Assembly: GCA_905234485.1 (NCBI GenBank) | Contig: CAJOHV010000008.1 | Location: 1-48,262, forward strand | Length of the DNA stretch: 48,262 bases | Source of the DNA: an uncultured Bacteroidales bacterium | GTDB taxonomy: Bacteria; Bacteroidota; Bacteroidia; Bacteroidales; UBA932 | Direction: 5' to 3' | Shown: piece by piece, positions 24,326 to 32,553 of the stretch | How the letters are laid out: every line of letters starts with the position of its first letter | Position numbering within the stretch: the first letter of the stretch is position 1 | Notes under the pieces: generated by a model | The model's input: the letters and a program-made list of their open reading frames with translations, nothing else | Told to the model about the DNA's origin: nothing | Database searches by the model: none | Made by a program: the position numbers and the translations under genes

Positions 24326-24465
24326 GCCAACATGAAGCCAGACAATATGGCCCAGAGTATCTTCTGAGATGCATGTTCTGGCTTCATGGGTCGATTTCGG
24401 CCTGTCAAGCCAGAGGACATCTCCCACAATAGGTTCTGAGGCAGGTCAGCTGGCTTCATGTTGGC
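24326..24465 (-). repeat. double-hairpin intergenic repeat, family B, copy 2
   Basis: This 140-bp element is bounded by GCCAACATGAAGCCA and TGGCTTCATGTTGGC, a perfect 15-bp terminal inverted repeat. Internal arms GGCTTCATG (plus strand, near 24395) and CAAGCCAG give the four-arm layout of copy B1. It is oriented opposite to B1. It ends 7 bp from the stop codon of the HAD phosphatase gene and fills most of the aroC upstream region. Confidence 0.75.
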
Positions 24466-24472
24466 AGAACCT

Positions 24473-25300
24473 TCAAACACCACGGGCCTCGCGCAGCAAG
24501 CGGCCGAATTCGGCGACATCGCGGCAGACGAGGTCGGGTTTCGAGCCGGCGGGGGCGTTGGCGACATCCTCGAGGGTGGATTCGCCGCTGAGGACGAGCA
24601 CGCCCACGGCGCCGGCGTTGCGGGCCATCGCGATATCGGTGTACAGTCGGTCGCCCACCATCGCGATCTGCGATGGCTCCAGGCCCAGCCGGCGCTCGAT
24701 CCCGGCGAGCATCTGCGGGTCGGGCTTTCCGAGCACTATGTCGGGCTTACGGCCGGTCGCGTGCTCGATGCACTTGCAGATGGACCCGCAGTCGACCAAA
24801 ACGGTCGGCTGATCCGTCGGGCAAACCCTATCCGGATTCGTCGCCAGATACGGCAGCCCTTGCTTAACCCACCACGCAGCGCGACACAACCTCGAATACT
24901 GCAAAGTCATGTCGAATGCCGCCACAACTATATCCGGAACATCATCCGGCGAATCTGCGCACGACACAAACCCCGCCTCCTCAAACTGCGAAATCATCGA
25001 AGGCGTTCCCAACAAAAACAACCTCTTCGCTGACGGAAACTCCGCGTGGATGTAATCGATCATCGCGATGGTGGTCGTGTACATCTGCTCCTCTGTGCAC
25101 GGAATCTCCATCTTCTGCAACTTCGCCATATAATCCGCCAACGACTTCGACGGGTTATTCGTCAAAAACGAATACGTAATCCCCATCTCCCTCAACCCCG
25201 CCAAAAAGTCTAGAGTAAAAGGAAACCTAGTGTTGCTCAAATAGATGGTTCCATCCATATCGAGCGCCACATGCTTTATTCTTGATAGGTCAATTGCCAT
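24473..25300 (-). CDS. HAD superfamily IIA (NagD-like) phosphatase
   Basis: The protein has 275 residues from the ATG at 25300 (MAIDLSRIKHVALDMDGTIY); three extra upstream codons are possible. Motifs are HAD motif I DMDGT (nucleophile Asp), motif II 'FLTNNPSK', 'LGKPDPQML' (Lys motif III) and 'MVGDRLYTDIAMARNAGA' (motif IV). The cap between motifs II and III is the C2 type of the NagD/AraL group. Such enzymes dephosphorylate sugar phosphates or nucleotides with broad specificity; the true substrate cannot be read from sequence. A nagB pair and a GDPD lie immediately downstream-to-upstream in the next operon, which makes an amino-sugar or glycerol phosphate plausible but unproven. Confidence 0.88.
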   Translation of the reverse strand: MAIDLSRIKHVALDMDGTIYLSNTRFPFTLDFLAGLREMGITYSFLTNNPSKSLADYMAKLQKMEIPCTEEQMYTTTIAMIDYIHAEFPSAKRLFLLGTPSMISQFEEAGFVSCADSPDDVPDIVVAAFDMTLQYSRLCRAAWWVKQGLPYLATNPDRVCPTDQPTVLVDCGSICKCIEHATGRKPDIVLGKPDPQMLAGIERRLGLEPSQIAMVGDRLYTDIAMARNAGAVGVLVLSGESTLEDVANAPAGSKPDLVCRDVAEFGRLLREARGV

Positions 25301-25350
25301 AAAAAACAATAATCTTAACCAGGAGAAGTCTCGTTCGGAATGACAATCTC

Positions 25351-25515
25351 CGCGATGGTTGGCGGTCTCCGGCGGACGTGTCCACCCCCGGACACGGGCA
25401 GGGGGTAGGCGTCCGTCCTAGACAAGTTATCGCGAAGCGATGACGAAGGATAGGATGGAAGGGGCCGGAGGGAGCAAAGCGACCGGAGTTCCGCCGGAGA
25501 CTGCCAACCTCGCGG
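25351..25515. repeat. inverted-repeat-bounded intergenic element C
   Basis: GGTTGGCGGTCTCCGGCGGA (25357-25376) is mirrored by TCCGCCGGAGACTGCCAACC (25490-25509), 19 of 20 pairing. Inside are smaller dyads: GTGTCC-ACCCCC-GGACAC (25378-25395) and ATCGC-GAA-GCGAT near 25430. The element fills most of the space between the HAD phosphatase start and the NagB/PIG-L stop. It could be a MITE-like element or a structured 3' region. Confidence 0.5.
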
Positions 25516-25526
25516 CCCCTACCTCA

Positions 25527-27458
25527 TTACCACAGCTTCAGGAACACCTCGATTGCTTGGTATTCGGCCATGCCGAGGGCATCGTAGTGCTTGGCGGTGC
25601 CTTCGGTGCGCTCCTCGGCCCTCTGCCAGAACTCGCGGGGATCATCGCCCGGGAACGGGACGATATCCTTCTGCGAGAGATGGTGATAGATCGAGTGCCT
25701 CTTCTCCACGACTTCGTCCGGACTCAGCGGAACGGCCATATCCACACGGCCGAGTTCCCACTCCATCCACGCGCCGCGGTAGAGCCACACATGAGTGCCG
25801 GCAATCCAGCCGACCTTCTCCTCGCGAAGCTGATCGAGCGCCTCGAGCGCGCACTCCGTGCAGACGCGGTGCGTACCGTGCGGGTCGGCAAGGTCGCCGG
25901 CCATAAACACCATATCCGGCTTAAGTTCATTGAGCAAAGCCTTGATGATGTCCACATCCGCCTGCGAGCGCGGGAGTTTCTTGATGCCGCCGGACTCGTA
26001 GAACGGGAGGTTCAGGAAGTGAGCGTGAGAGTAATCCAGGCCGAAGGAATGGACGGCGCCCTTCGCCTCGGAGCGGCGGATAGCGGCCTTGATGTCAAGC
26101 AGCGCGCGCGGTTCGGGCTCGCCCGGGACCTTGGAGGCCACGAGTTTCAGAACCTCGTCCACGCGGTCGCCGAAGCCCAGTTCGCGCGCGGCGTCCATAT
26201 GCTGGACGACCACGTCGTCGTGGACGGCAACGTTGCCGGAGGTCTCATAGGCCACATGGACGTTGTGTCCCTGATGCGCCAAACGGATGAAGGTACCACC
26301 CATCGAGATCACATCGTCGTCAGGGTGCGGCGAGAAGATCAGCACGGTCTTCGGGAAGGGCTTCGAAGCCACGGGGCGGGTAGAATCGTCCGCATTGGGC
26401 TTGCCGCCCGGCCAGCCGGAGATGGTGTGCTGAAGGTCGTTGAACACCTTGATATTGATCTGGTCATACGGACCGAACTTCTCCACGAGTTCGCCCAAAG
26501 AGTTCTGAAGATAGTCCTGATATGAGAGTTTCAGGATAGGCTTCTGCAACTTATCGCACAGCCAGATGACCGCCTTGCGGATGAACTTAGGAGTCCACTC
26601 ACAGGGGCCGATGCACCACGGCGCGACCATCCTAATAAGGTTGGCGCCAGAATTCTCATCCACATAGAGTTTCACATTCTCGTGCATCTGGAAGAAAGAA
26701 GCCGGGTAGTCCGGATCGATCTTCTTCTCCACTATCTTCTGCACCATCGCGGCCTTGTCCTCGCCCCAGGCCATAAGGATGACCTTGGATGCGGACATCA
26801 TGGTGGAGATACCCATCGTGATAGCCTGCGAAGGAGTGTGCTGGATGTCACCGTTGAAGTTCGAGGCCTGACGCTTGCGCGACTGGTAAGGCAGAAGGAC
26901 CACACGGGTGCGGCTTCCGCGATCAGTCCAGGACTCGTTGAATCCCACCTGGCCCTGCTCGCCAACGCCGATCACAAGGAGATCCAGTTCACGTGCGGCT
27001 TTGTCGAACTTGGCGCAGTAGTCGGAAATCTTCTCCTCGGGAACCGTACCGTCAGGAATATGGATATTCTCCTTCTTCACGTCGATATGATCAAGCAGTT
27101 CGGAGCGCAGACGATGGTTGCGGCTCTGCATGGCATTCGGAGCGACGGGATAGTACTCGTCCACGGAGAACACCTCAACGTTCGCGAAGGAAACCTCGCC
27201 GTTGGCGCAGGCCCTCTGAAGGTCGTTGTAGAGAGGCAGAGGCGAATTGCCGGTGGTGAGACCGAGTTTGAACAAAGGTTTATCTTTGGTGGGCTTGAAC
27301 GCCTTGATAGCGGCTATCACTTCGTCCGCCACCATCTGGCTCGCCACATAGGGAGTCTCAAGAATCTCAGTGTATATTCTTTCTTTGCTGTGAAGGATGT
27401 CTTTCGGAAGGCCTTTCTCAATCAGGCCGCCATCCTTGGGGAGTGAAAAGTGTTTCAT
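25527..27458 (-). CDS. NagB-like domain fused to PIG-L/LmbE deacetylase domain
   Basis: The protein has 643 residues. Residues about 30-270 are a glucosamine-6-phosphate isomerase/deaminase-like domain: 'LTTGNSPLPLYNDLQRACAN', 'VEVFSVDEYYPVAP', 'IPDGTVPEEKI' and 'IGVGEQGQVGFNES'. Residues about 370-560 are a PIG-L/LmbE de-N-acetylase: 'VLIFSPHPDDDVISMGG', 'HMDAARELGFGD' and 'MVFMAGDLADPHGTHRVCTE'. This two-domain form is known in Bacteroidota. In the NagB part the catalytic Asp and His of E. coli NagB (positions 141, 143 in GNDGHIAFNE) are replaced by Gln (GEQGQVGFNE), while Asp 72 and Glu 148 equivalents remain. Deaminase activity is therefore doubtful. It is the last gene of the 38632-25527 run, 3 bp after the GDPD gene. 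Confidence 0.9.
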   Translation of the reverse strand: MKHFSLPKDGGLIEKGLPKDILHSKERIYTEILETPYVASQMVADEVIAAIKAFKPTKDKPLFKLGLTTGNSPLPLYNDLQRACANGEVSFANVEVFSVDEYYPVAPNAMQSRNHRLRSELLDHIDVKKENIHIPDGTVPEEKISDYCAKFDKAARELDLLVIGVGEQGQVGFNESWTDRGSRTRVVLLPYQSRKRQASNFNGDIQHTPSQAITMGISTMMSASKVILMAWGEDKAAMVQKIVEKKIDPDYPASFFQMHENVKLYVDENSGANLIRMVAPWCIGPCEWTPKFIRKAVIWLCDKLQKPILKLSYQDYLQNSLGELVEKFGPYDQINIKVFNDLQHTISGWPGGKPNADDSTRPVASKPFPKTVLIFSPHPDDDVISMGGTFIRLAHQGHNVHVAYETSGNVAVHDDVVVQHMDAARELGFGDRVDEVLKLVASKVPGEPEPRALLDIKAAIRRSEAKGAVHSFGLDYSHAHFLNLPFYESGGIKKLPRSQADVDIIKALLNELKPDMVFMAGDLADPHGTHRVCTECALEALDQLREEKVGWIAGTHVWLYRGAWMEWELGRVDMAVPLSPDEVVEKRHSIYHHLSQKDIVPFPGDDPREFWQRAEERTEGTAKHYDALGMAEYQAIEVFLKLW

Positions 27459-27461
27459 TGC

Positions 27462-28271
27462 TTAAAAATTCTTTCCTGCTTTGAGTTCCTTAACCTTCAT
27501 TTCCTTGAGAAGAGCGCGGCAGTCCTCGGGACGGTTGGTGGTGATGTAGTCCACACCCATCTCGATCATCTTGCGCATATCCTCTTTCTTATCCACGGTC
27601 CACACATTCACGCTCATACCGTTGGCGCGAGCCTGCGTGTACCAGTCCGGCTTCTGATAAAGCGTACCGAAATAGGTGTCCACGCCGTTAATACCGTTTG
27701 CAAAGAAAGCGTTAGGATCGTTGTCAGAGCCCAGATACTGCACGATGAAGCCAGGGCACTTCTGCACGAACATCTTGCACTCATTCATCGAGAACGAGAT
27801 GAAGATCACCTGCTTCGGGTCGAACAGACCTGCGGCCTTGAGCGCCTCGATGCTCTTGTCCACGGCTAGTTCCTCGTACGCCTCGAGATGGGGCTTGAGT
27901 TCGAACACCAGGCGGCATTTCTTATTCTTCTTGAACTGCTTCAGATACTCTGCGAGAGTGGGGATCTTCTCGCCGTTGGGCAGTTTCACGCCCGCGAACT
28001 CGGCCGCGTCGTGCTCGATGAACTTCATGCCCGCGACAGCGTCGTCGTGGAACACCATCATCTCACCGTCCCTGGTCATGTTCACGTCGAACTCGCTGCC
28101 CCAGAAGCCACCTTTCTGAGCGGCCTTGAGGGAAGCGATAGAGTTATGGGAGTTGCCGCCCGCCTCGCACTGCCAGTAGCCGCGGTGCGCGACGATAGCC
28201 ACCTGCCTCTTCTTTGCAGAAAGCGGCAGCACACAAAGGAGCGCGAGAGCGCAAATGATTATCTTCTTCAT
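27462..28271 (-). CDS. exported glycerophosphodiester phosphodiesterase family protein
   Basis: The protein has 269 residues with a cleavable signal peptide (MKKIIICALALLCVLPLSAK), so it is periplasmic or exported. A single GDPD domain follows: 'VAIVAHRGYWQCEAGGNSHN', 'GSEFDVNMTRDGEMMVFHDD', 'PTLAEYLKQFKK', 'CRLVFELKPH' and 'VNVWTVDKKEDMRKMIEMGV'. The usual 'PEN(T/S)' metal-ligand Glu is His here (SHNSIASL), whereas the other GDPD in this window keeps PENS. Metal binding or specificity may differ. It lies between nagB and the NagB/PIG-L fusion with 3-4 bp gaps, linking phosphodiester cleavage to amino-sugar use. Confidence 0.88.
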   Translation of the reverse strand: MKKIIICALALLCVLPLSAKKRQVAIVAHRGYWQCEAGGNSHNSIASLKAAQKGGFWGSEFDVNMTRDGEMMVFHDDAVAGMKFIEHDAAEFAGVKLPNGEKIPTLAEYLKQFKKNKKCRLVFELKPHLEAYEELAVDKSIEALKAAGLFDPKQVIFISFSMNECKMFVQKCPGFIVQYLGSDNDPNAFFANGINGVDTYFGTLYQKPDWYTQARANGMSVNVWTVDKKEDMRKMIEMGVDYITTNRPEDCRALLKEMKVKELKAGKNF

Positions 28272-28275
28272 AGGT

Positions 28276-29070
28276 CTAGAGTTTTTCTGCTGCCTCCACA
28301 GCCTTGAAATACTTATAGGAATTGACTTTCAGTTCGCCCACCGAAGCCTCGTCGGCCACGATGATGCCGTTTTCGTGCGTCTGCAGCGCGGACACCGTGC
28401 ACATATGGCTATACGGTCCCTCGACTGCGTCTTTGATTGCGCGGGCCTTCTTCGGTCCGAAGGCCAGAATCACGACCTCACGAGCGCCGGTGACGGTCGC
28501 CACGCCCACGGAGAGCGCCTGCTTGGGCACCAGGTTCATGTCGCCGCCGAAGAAGCGGCTGTTCACGATGCGCGTGTCTTCGGTCAGAGTGACCACGCGG
28601 GTGTGCGACGACAGCGGGGAGAACGGCTCGTTGAACGCGATATGGCCGTCTTCGCCGATTCCGCCGAGGAACAGGTCGAATCCGCCCGCGGCCGCGATGG
28701 CCTTCTCATAGGCTGCGCACTCGGCGTCCAGATCCGGAGCGTTGCCGTTGAGGATATGGATGTTCTCTGCCGGCTCGTCGATCTGGTCGAACAGATACTT
28801 GTGCATGAATGAATGGTAACTCTCGGGATGATTCTCCGGCAGACCGACATACTCGTCCATATTGAACGAAATGACGTTCTTGAAGGAAACCTCTCCCGCC
28901 TTCACCATCCTGATGAGTTCTGCGTAGGTCTCGATGGGGGTTGAACCCGTGCAGAGGCCAATCACGAACGGCTCGTCCGTGCGGGCCTTCTTCTCGTTGA
29001 TCTTCGCTGCGATGTGGTGGGCCGCCCAGAGCGAGCCCTCCTTGCTTGACTGTTTGATAATAACCTTCAT
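28276..29070 (-). CDS. nagB: glucosamine-6-phosphate deaminase
   Basis: NagB converts glucosamine-6-P to fructose-6-P and ammonia in the cytoplasm, the step that brings GlcNAc into glycolysis. The 264 residues are close to E. coli NagB (266). Motifs are 'GLCTGSTPIETYAELIRMVK', 'FNMDEYVGLPENHPESYHSF' (proton-transfer Asp), 'NIHILNGNAPDLDAEC', 'LFLGGIGEDGHIAFNEP' (catalytic Asp, His, Glu) and 'ANSRFF'-like 'IVNSRFFGGDMN'. All catalytic residues are present, unlike in the fused copy two genes downstream. It lies 3 bp after the metallophosphoesterase fusion gene. No nagA is seen in the window; the PIG-L domain might supply deacetylation. Confidence 0.96.
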   Translation of the reverse strand: MKVIIKQSSKEGSLWAAHHIAAKINEKKARTDEPFVIGLCTGSTPIETYAELIRMVKAGEVSFKNVISFNMDEYVGLPENHPESYHSFMHKYLFDQIDEPAENIHILNGNAPDLDAECAAYEKAIAAAGGFDLFLGGIGEDGHIAFNEPFSPLSSHTRVVTLTEDTRIVNSRFFGGDMNLVPKQALSVGVATVTGAREVVILAFGPKKARAIKDAVEGPYSHMCTVSALQTHENGIIVADEASVGELKVNSYKYFKAVEAAEKL

Positions 29071-29073
29071 AGC

Positions 29074-32000
29074 CTATTTGTTTTTGTATGATAATCTAAG
29101 GGTATGGACCACCGCCGTGTCTGTGTCGATGTCCATATTGACGTTCTCTTCCAGATATTTAAGTTCGAACGAGTGCTCGCCCGAAGTCAGATCCACCTTC
29201 ACGCTGTTGGTCCAGCCTGTCTCGTCCCAATCGGTTCCCCTCTGCGGCATCACGATCGAATCCACGCGCTTGCCGTCGATATAGAGCGAACGCGTCGCGC
29301 ACTTCTGGTGGGTGCTGAGGTCGCCGTTGCCGTTGGAGTAGTTGAAGTCGATCCAATAGGTGCCGGTCGTGGGGGCAATCAGGACCACCTTGAGTTGGGA
29401 ACCGCGCCTCGAGCCGATTGTAGCCTCGCACGGGATGGTGATGTCGTTCAGGCCGACCCTCACCGGCTCGCTCATGAAGGAGTGCGTGCCGCCTATCGTC
29501 TTCGCGATCACCACATACTCGCCCGGCTCAGCCGCATCGAACGAGGTCCCGTCCGTCTCGGCCACCTTCGCGCCGTCGAGCAGCACGTTGTAGCCCACAG
29601 CGCCGTCCACAGCCGCCCACGAAAGGGTGAAGCCTTCGCAGCGCACGCGCGGGAAGTCGATGTCGAACTGCACCGGCTGCACGGTAACCTTGTCCGGAGC
29701 GGCGTAGTAGTCGCTGCCCATCACGATCTGAACGCTATGCTCGCCCGTGAGCGTGTTAGGCACGAACGGTTCGGCAGGCTGACCGTCGAGCAGGAACGAT
29801 TCGATTATCGAGCCCTCGCCCGTGACGCTGACATTGAGCGTCATCGAGCGGTATTTAAGGCCGCTGAGGGAGCGGGCCCCCTCCATGGAGACGGGCACTA
29901 CCGGCGCGAACCGGATGCCGTCCGTTTCGTAGTTTATGCCGAGCAGCGCGCTGCGGGTCAGGCCTATGTAGCCGGCTATGCTCCACAGTTGGCGCGGCGA
30001 ATCGAGCGCGGTGTGCAGGCTGCCGTCGGAGGCGACCATGTTCTCCATGTTCGAGCCGAAGACGGCGGCGGCGCGGGCGTTCGAGCCCAGCGCGTGCAGC
30101 AACGCGGCGCGGTTGCCCGCCTTGGCCGCCGCTTGCCCATAGAAGGACGTGACGAAGGGCCAGATGCCGTTGTTGTGGTAGGCGCTGTCGCGCGCGGCGA
30201 TCTGGGGCGAGAAGACCGTGGGGCCGTAAGGCGCCACCGGCATCTTCTCAAGGATCGCCGCCGCCTTCGGCGCATCAGCGATGTCCCAGAGGATGCAGAG
30301 GGCCTCGCCGAGAGTCTCGCTGCGGGGGCTAAGCACGCGGGAATTGCGGCCGTAGATATACTGCGCATAATAGCCCTTATCTTCCATCCAGAAGTAAGTG
30401 TTGATGGCGTCCTTCAAGGCCTGCGCCTGAGCGGCGAACTTCTTCGCGTCGCTCTTGTGGTTGAGTTTTTCGCCCATCTTCGCCAGCACGTCCAGTGCGC
30501 GGTAGAAGACGGCGTTCGTGCCGAGGCATTCGCTCTCGGCTATGTCCACAGGCTGCATCCAACTCGGATAACTCTGCTGGCGCCAGTCGATGAACGAGGA
30601 TTCGCCGCGATAGAGGCCGGTGGCGGGGTTGTAGGCAGTCACGCGGTCGGCCTCGAGGCTACGGCGTATGATATGGTAGACCTGCCTGAGCCAGGCGTCG
30701 CTGCCGGTTTCGAGGTAGATTTCCCATGCGGCCGCGGCCCAGACCTCACGGTCCGTGCTGCAAGGCCACGATCCGCCGGTGCCGGTGTCCTGGATGATGC
30801 GGTTCTTCTTGTCCACCTTGCGGAGGAGGCAGGCCTTCATTCCTTCGGGATCCACGTGGGCCAGCGAAAGGATGGCGCTGTAGGACATGTCGCGTGTCCA
30901 CACTCCAGCCCAGTACTGGCCGGTGCGGTAGGTGCCGTCCTTCTCTTTGTCCATTGTCAGTTCGTGAACGGCGAGGTCATAGAGATAGGTCTCCAGGCGG
31001 CTTGCGCCCACATATGTTCCGTATTCGGGATGTTTCTGGATAGTCTGCGCCTTCACGCTCGCGTGGCCTTCCACTATTTCGTCCGAATTCCAGGTGTAGG
31101 CGTCGGTCTTATAGATCAGGCGGGAATTGTTCCACTTCGAGATGTTGCCGAAGCGGTCGGTGACGGTGATCTCGATGTATGAATCGGGGCTGTCCGGCTT
31201 CGCGCAGAACAGGTGCACCGAGTTGGCCGCGTCCAGATACTTCCACTTGTATTCCTTCTCGCAGCGGTCGTGGATGTCTTTCTGGATGGCGCGGTCGTGG
31301 CCGGTGTAGCGCTCCATCGCGCCCTTCGGCATACCGTTCTCGCTCCATTCCACCTTCCACTTCGAGTCGTAGTTCCACACGTTAGCGATTACGCAGTCCG
31401 GCTTCTCGGGGTCTTCGCCCACACGGTATGCGCTGAACTGGCAGGTCTTGGGCATACCCACAGGCTTGAAATACCACTTCAGATCCGAGCCGTCCACTTC
31501 GTAGACGTAGTAACCCCATGGCACACCGTCCGAGGCCGTCAGGGCCTGCCAGAAGAGTCCGCTCAGCGGAGCGTGGTTGTGCTCCATCAGGTTGGGGGTT
31601 ATCTCATAGTTCTCGGCGTAGTGCTTGTGCGCCGAGCAGATGTGCGCATCGTAAGGTTTCAGGATGTCGTAGAGCGCCTGGCGGTTGGTAAGGATGTCGT
31701 TGAACTTCTCCGCTTTCCAGTCGCCCTGCATCGCGGCCCAACTGTAGGTGGGGATGTGTGAGAAGAGAACCACCAGGGATCCTTCAGGCACATCGGCGAG
31801 GTCGCTCTTGATCCAGTCCAGCTGGTGCTTATCGATGTACCCTATATAATGGCGGACATAGTTGAACACGTCGTCCATCACGATATAGTGCACCTTGCCT
31901 TTGTCGAAGGAATAGTAGGTGGGGCCGAAGAGGTCGGTGTAGAGTTTCTTGGACTCTTCATTGGTCTTCGCGTCGCCTTTGTAGTCGTGGTTGCCCATCA

Positions 32001-32553
32001 GAGTGAAGAACGGGAAGCCCGTTTCCGCGGTGGCTTTCTGGATGTCAAGCGTCATTCCGCTCCACCAGTCGCCGGCTATGTCGCCGCAGGAGACTCCGAA
32101 TGCGGGCACACCCGCATCGTCCGCCACCTGCGCCGCGTCCGCCGCCGCCTGCTTCACATACTCTATCTCCTCATCTTCATAGACCTGAACGTCCGCCCAG
32201 ACTATAAACATATGGCGTGTCTCATCCTCTCCGGTGCGGACTATGTTGAAGTCCGCCGTCTGGCCCTTGCTTCCGCGCACGAGTTCACGGTAGAAGAGCG
32301 GAGCCGAGTGCCATTCCGGCGCCTCGTAACCGGCGGGGATAGTGAGGTAGACAAACTGCGCGTCGTCGTGGGCGTCGATTTCATACGCTCCGTTCGCGTC
32401 CGTGCGGACGAATTTGTAACCGTCCGTCACCTTCACGTCCGCCACCGGCTTGCCGGCCTGGTCGTAGACATGGCCGCTCACCACGAACGAGGAAGCGAAG
32501 AGATTAGCGCTCAGAAGCAGCGCAAACAGACCGAAAAATATTTTTTTCATCAT
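29074..32553 (-). CDS. metallophosphoesterase fused to six-hairpin glycosidase-like domain
   Basis: The protein has 1159 residues and is exported (signal MMKKIFFGLFALLLSANLFA). Residues about 25-110 are a CarboxypepD/MetallophosN-like beta domain. Residues about 110-330 are a calcineurin-type phosphoesterase: 'IVWADVQVYEDEE', 'GVSCGDIAGDWW', 'LMGNHDYKG', 'VVLFSHIPTY' and 'ICSAHKHYAENY'. Residues about 335-475 are MetallophosC-like ('PDCVIANVWNYDSKWKVEWS'). Residues about 500-950 are alpha/alpha-barrel with 'YWAGVWTRDMSYSAILSLAH', 'CSTDREVWAAAAWEIYLETG' and 'NNGIWPFVTSFYGQAAAKAG', as in six-hairpin glycosidases. The C-terminal ~200 residues look like FnIII and CBM modules. The parts usually occur as separate proteins. 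It sits between GH97 and nagB with 3-4 bp gaps or overlaps. The substrate is unknown. Confidence 0.85.
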   Translation of the reverse strand: MMKKIFFGLFALLLSANLFASSFVVSGHVYDQAGKPVADVKVTDGYKFVRTDANGAYEIDAHDDAQFVYLTIPAGYEAPEWHSAPLFYRELVRGSKGQTADFNIVRTGEDETRHMFIVWADVQVYEDEEIEYVKQAAADAAQVADDAGVPAFGVSCGDIAGDWWSGMTLDIQKATAETGFPFFTLMGNHDYKGDAKTNEESKKLYTDLFGPTYYSFDKGKVHYIVMDDVFNYVRHYIGYIDKHQLDWIKSDLADVPEGSLVVLFSHIPTYSWAAMQGDWKAEKFNDILTNRQALYDILKPYDAHICSAHKHYAENYEITPNLMEHNHAPLSGLFWQALTASDGVPWGYYVYEVDGSDLKWYFKPVGMPKTCQFSAYRVGEDPEKPDCVIANVWNYDSKWKVEWSENGMPKGAMERYTGHDRAIQKDIHDRCEKEYKWKYLDAANSVHLFCAKPDSPDSYIEITVTDRFGNISKWNNSRLIYKTDAYTWNSDEIVEGHASVKAQTIQKHPEYGTYVGASRLETYLYDLAVHELTMDKEKDGTYRTGQYWAGVWTRDMSYSAILSLAHVDPEGMKACLLRKVDKKNRIIQDTGTGGSWPCSTDREVWAAAAWEIYLETGSDAWLRQVYHIIRRSLEADRVTAYNPATGLYRGESSFIDWRQQSYPSWMQPVDIAESECLGTNAVFYRALDVLAKMGEKLNHKSDAKKFAAQAQALKDAINTYFWMEDKGYYAQYIYGRNSRVLSPRSETLGEALCILWDIADAPKAAAILEKMPVAPYGPTVFSPQIAARDSAYHNNGIWPFVTSFYGQAAAKAGNRAALLHALGSNARAAAVFGSNMENMVASDGSLHTALDSPRQLWSIAGYIGLTRSALLGINYETDGIRFAPVVPVSMEGARSLSGLKYRSMTLNVSVTGEGSIIESFLLDGQPAEPFVPNTLTGEHSVQIVMGSDYYAAPDKVTVQPVQFDIDFPRVRCEGFTLSWAAVDGAVGYNVLLDGAKVAETDGTSFDAAEPGEYVVIAKTIGGTHSFMSEPVRVGLNDITIPCEATIGSRRGSQLKVVLIAPTTGTYWIDFNYSNGNGDLSTHQKCATRSLYIDGKRVDSIVMPQRGTDWDETGWTNSVKVDLTSGEHSFELKYLEENVNMDIDTDTAVVHTLRLSYKNK

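Noticed and set aside
29104..31182. Rightward open frame of almost 700 codons opposite the metallophosphoesterase fusion
   Set aside because: It is entirely antisense to a clearly coding frame and shows no recognisable domain.
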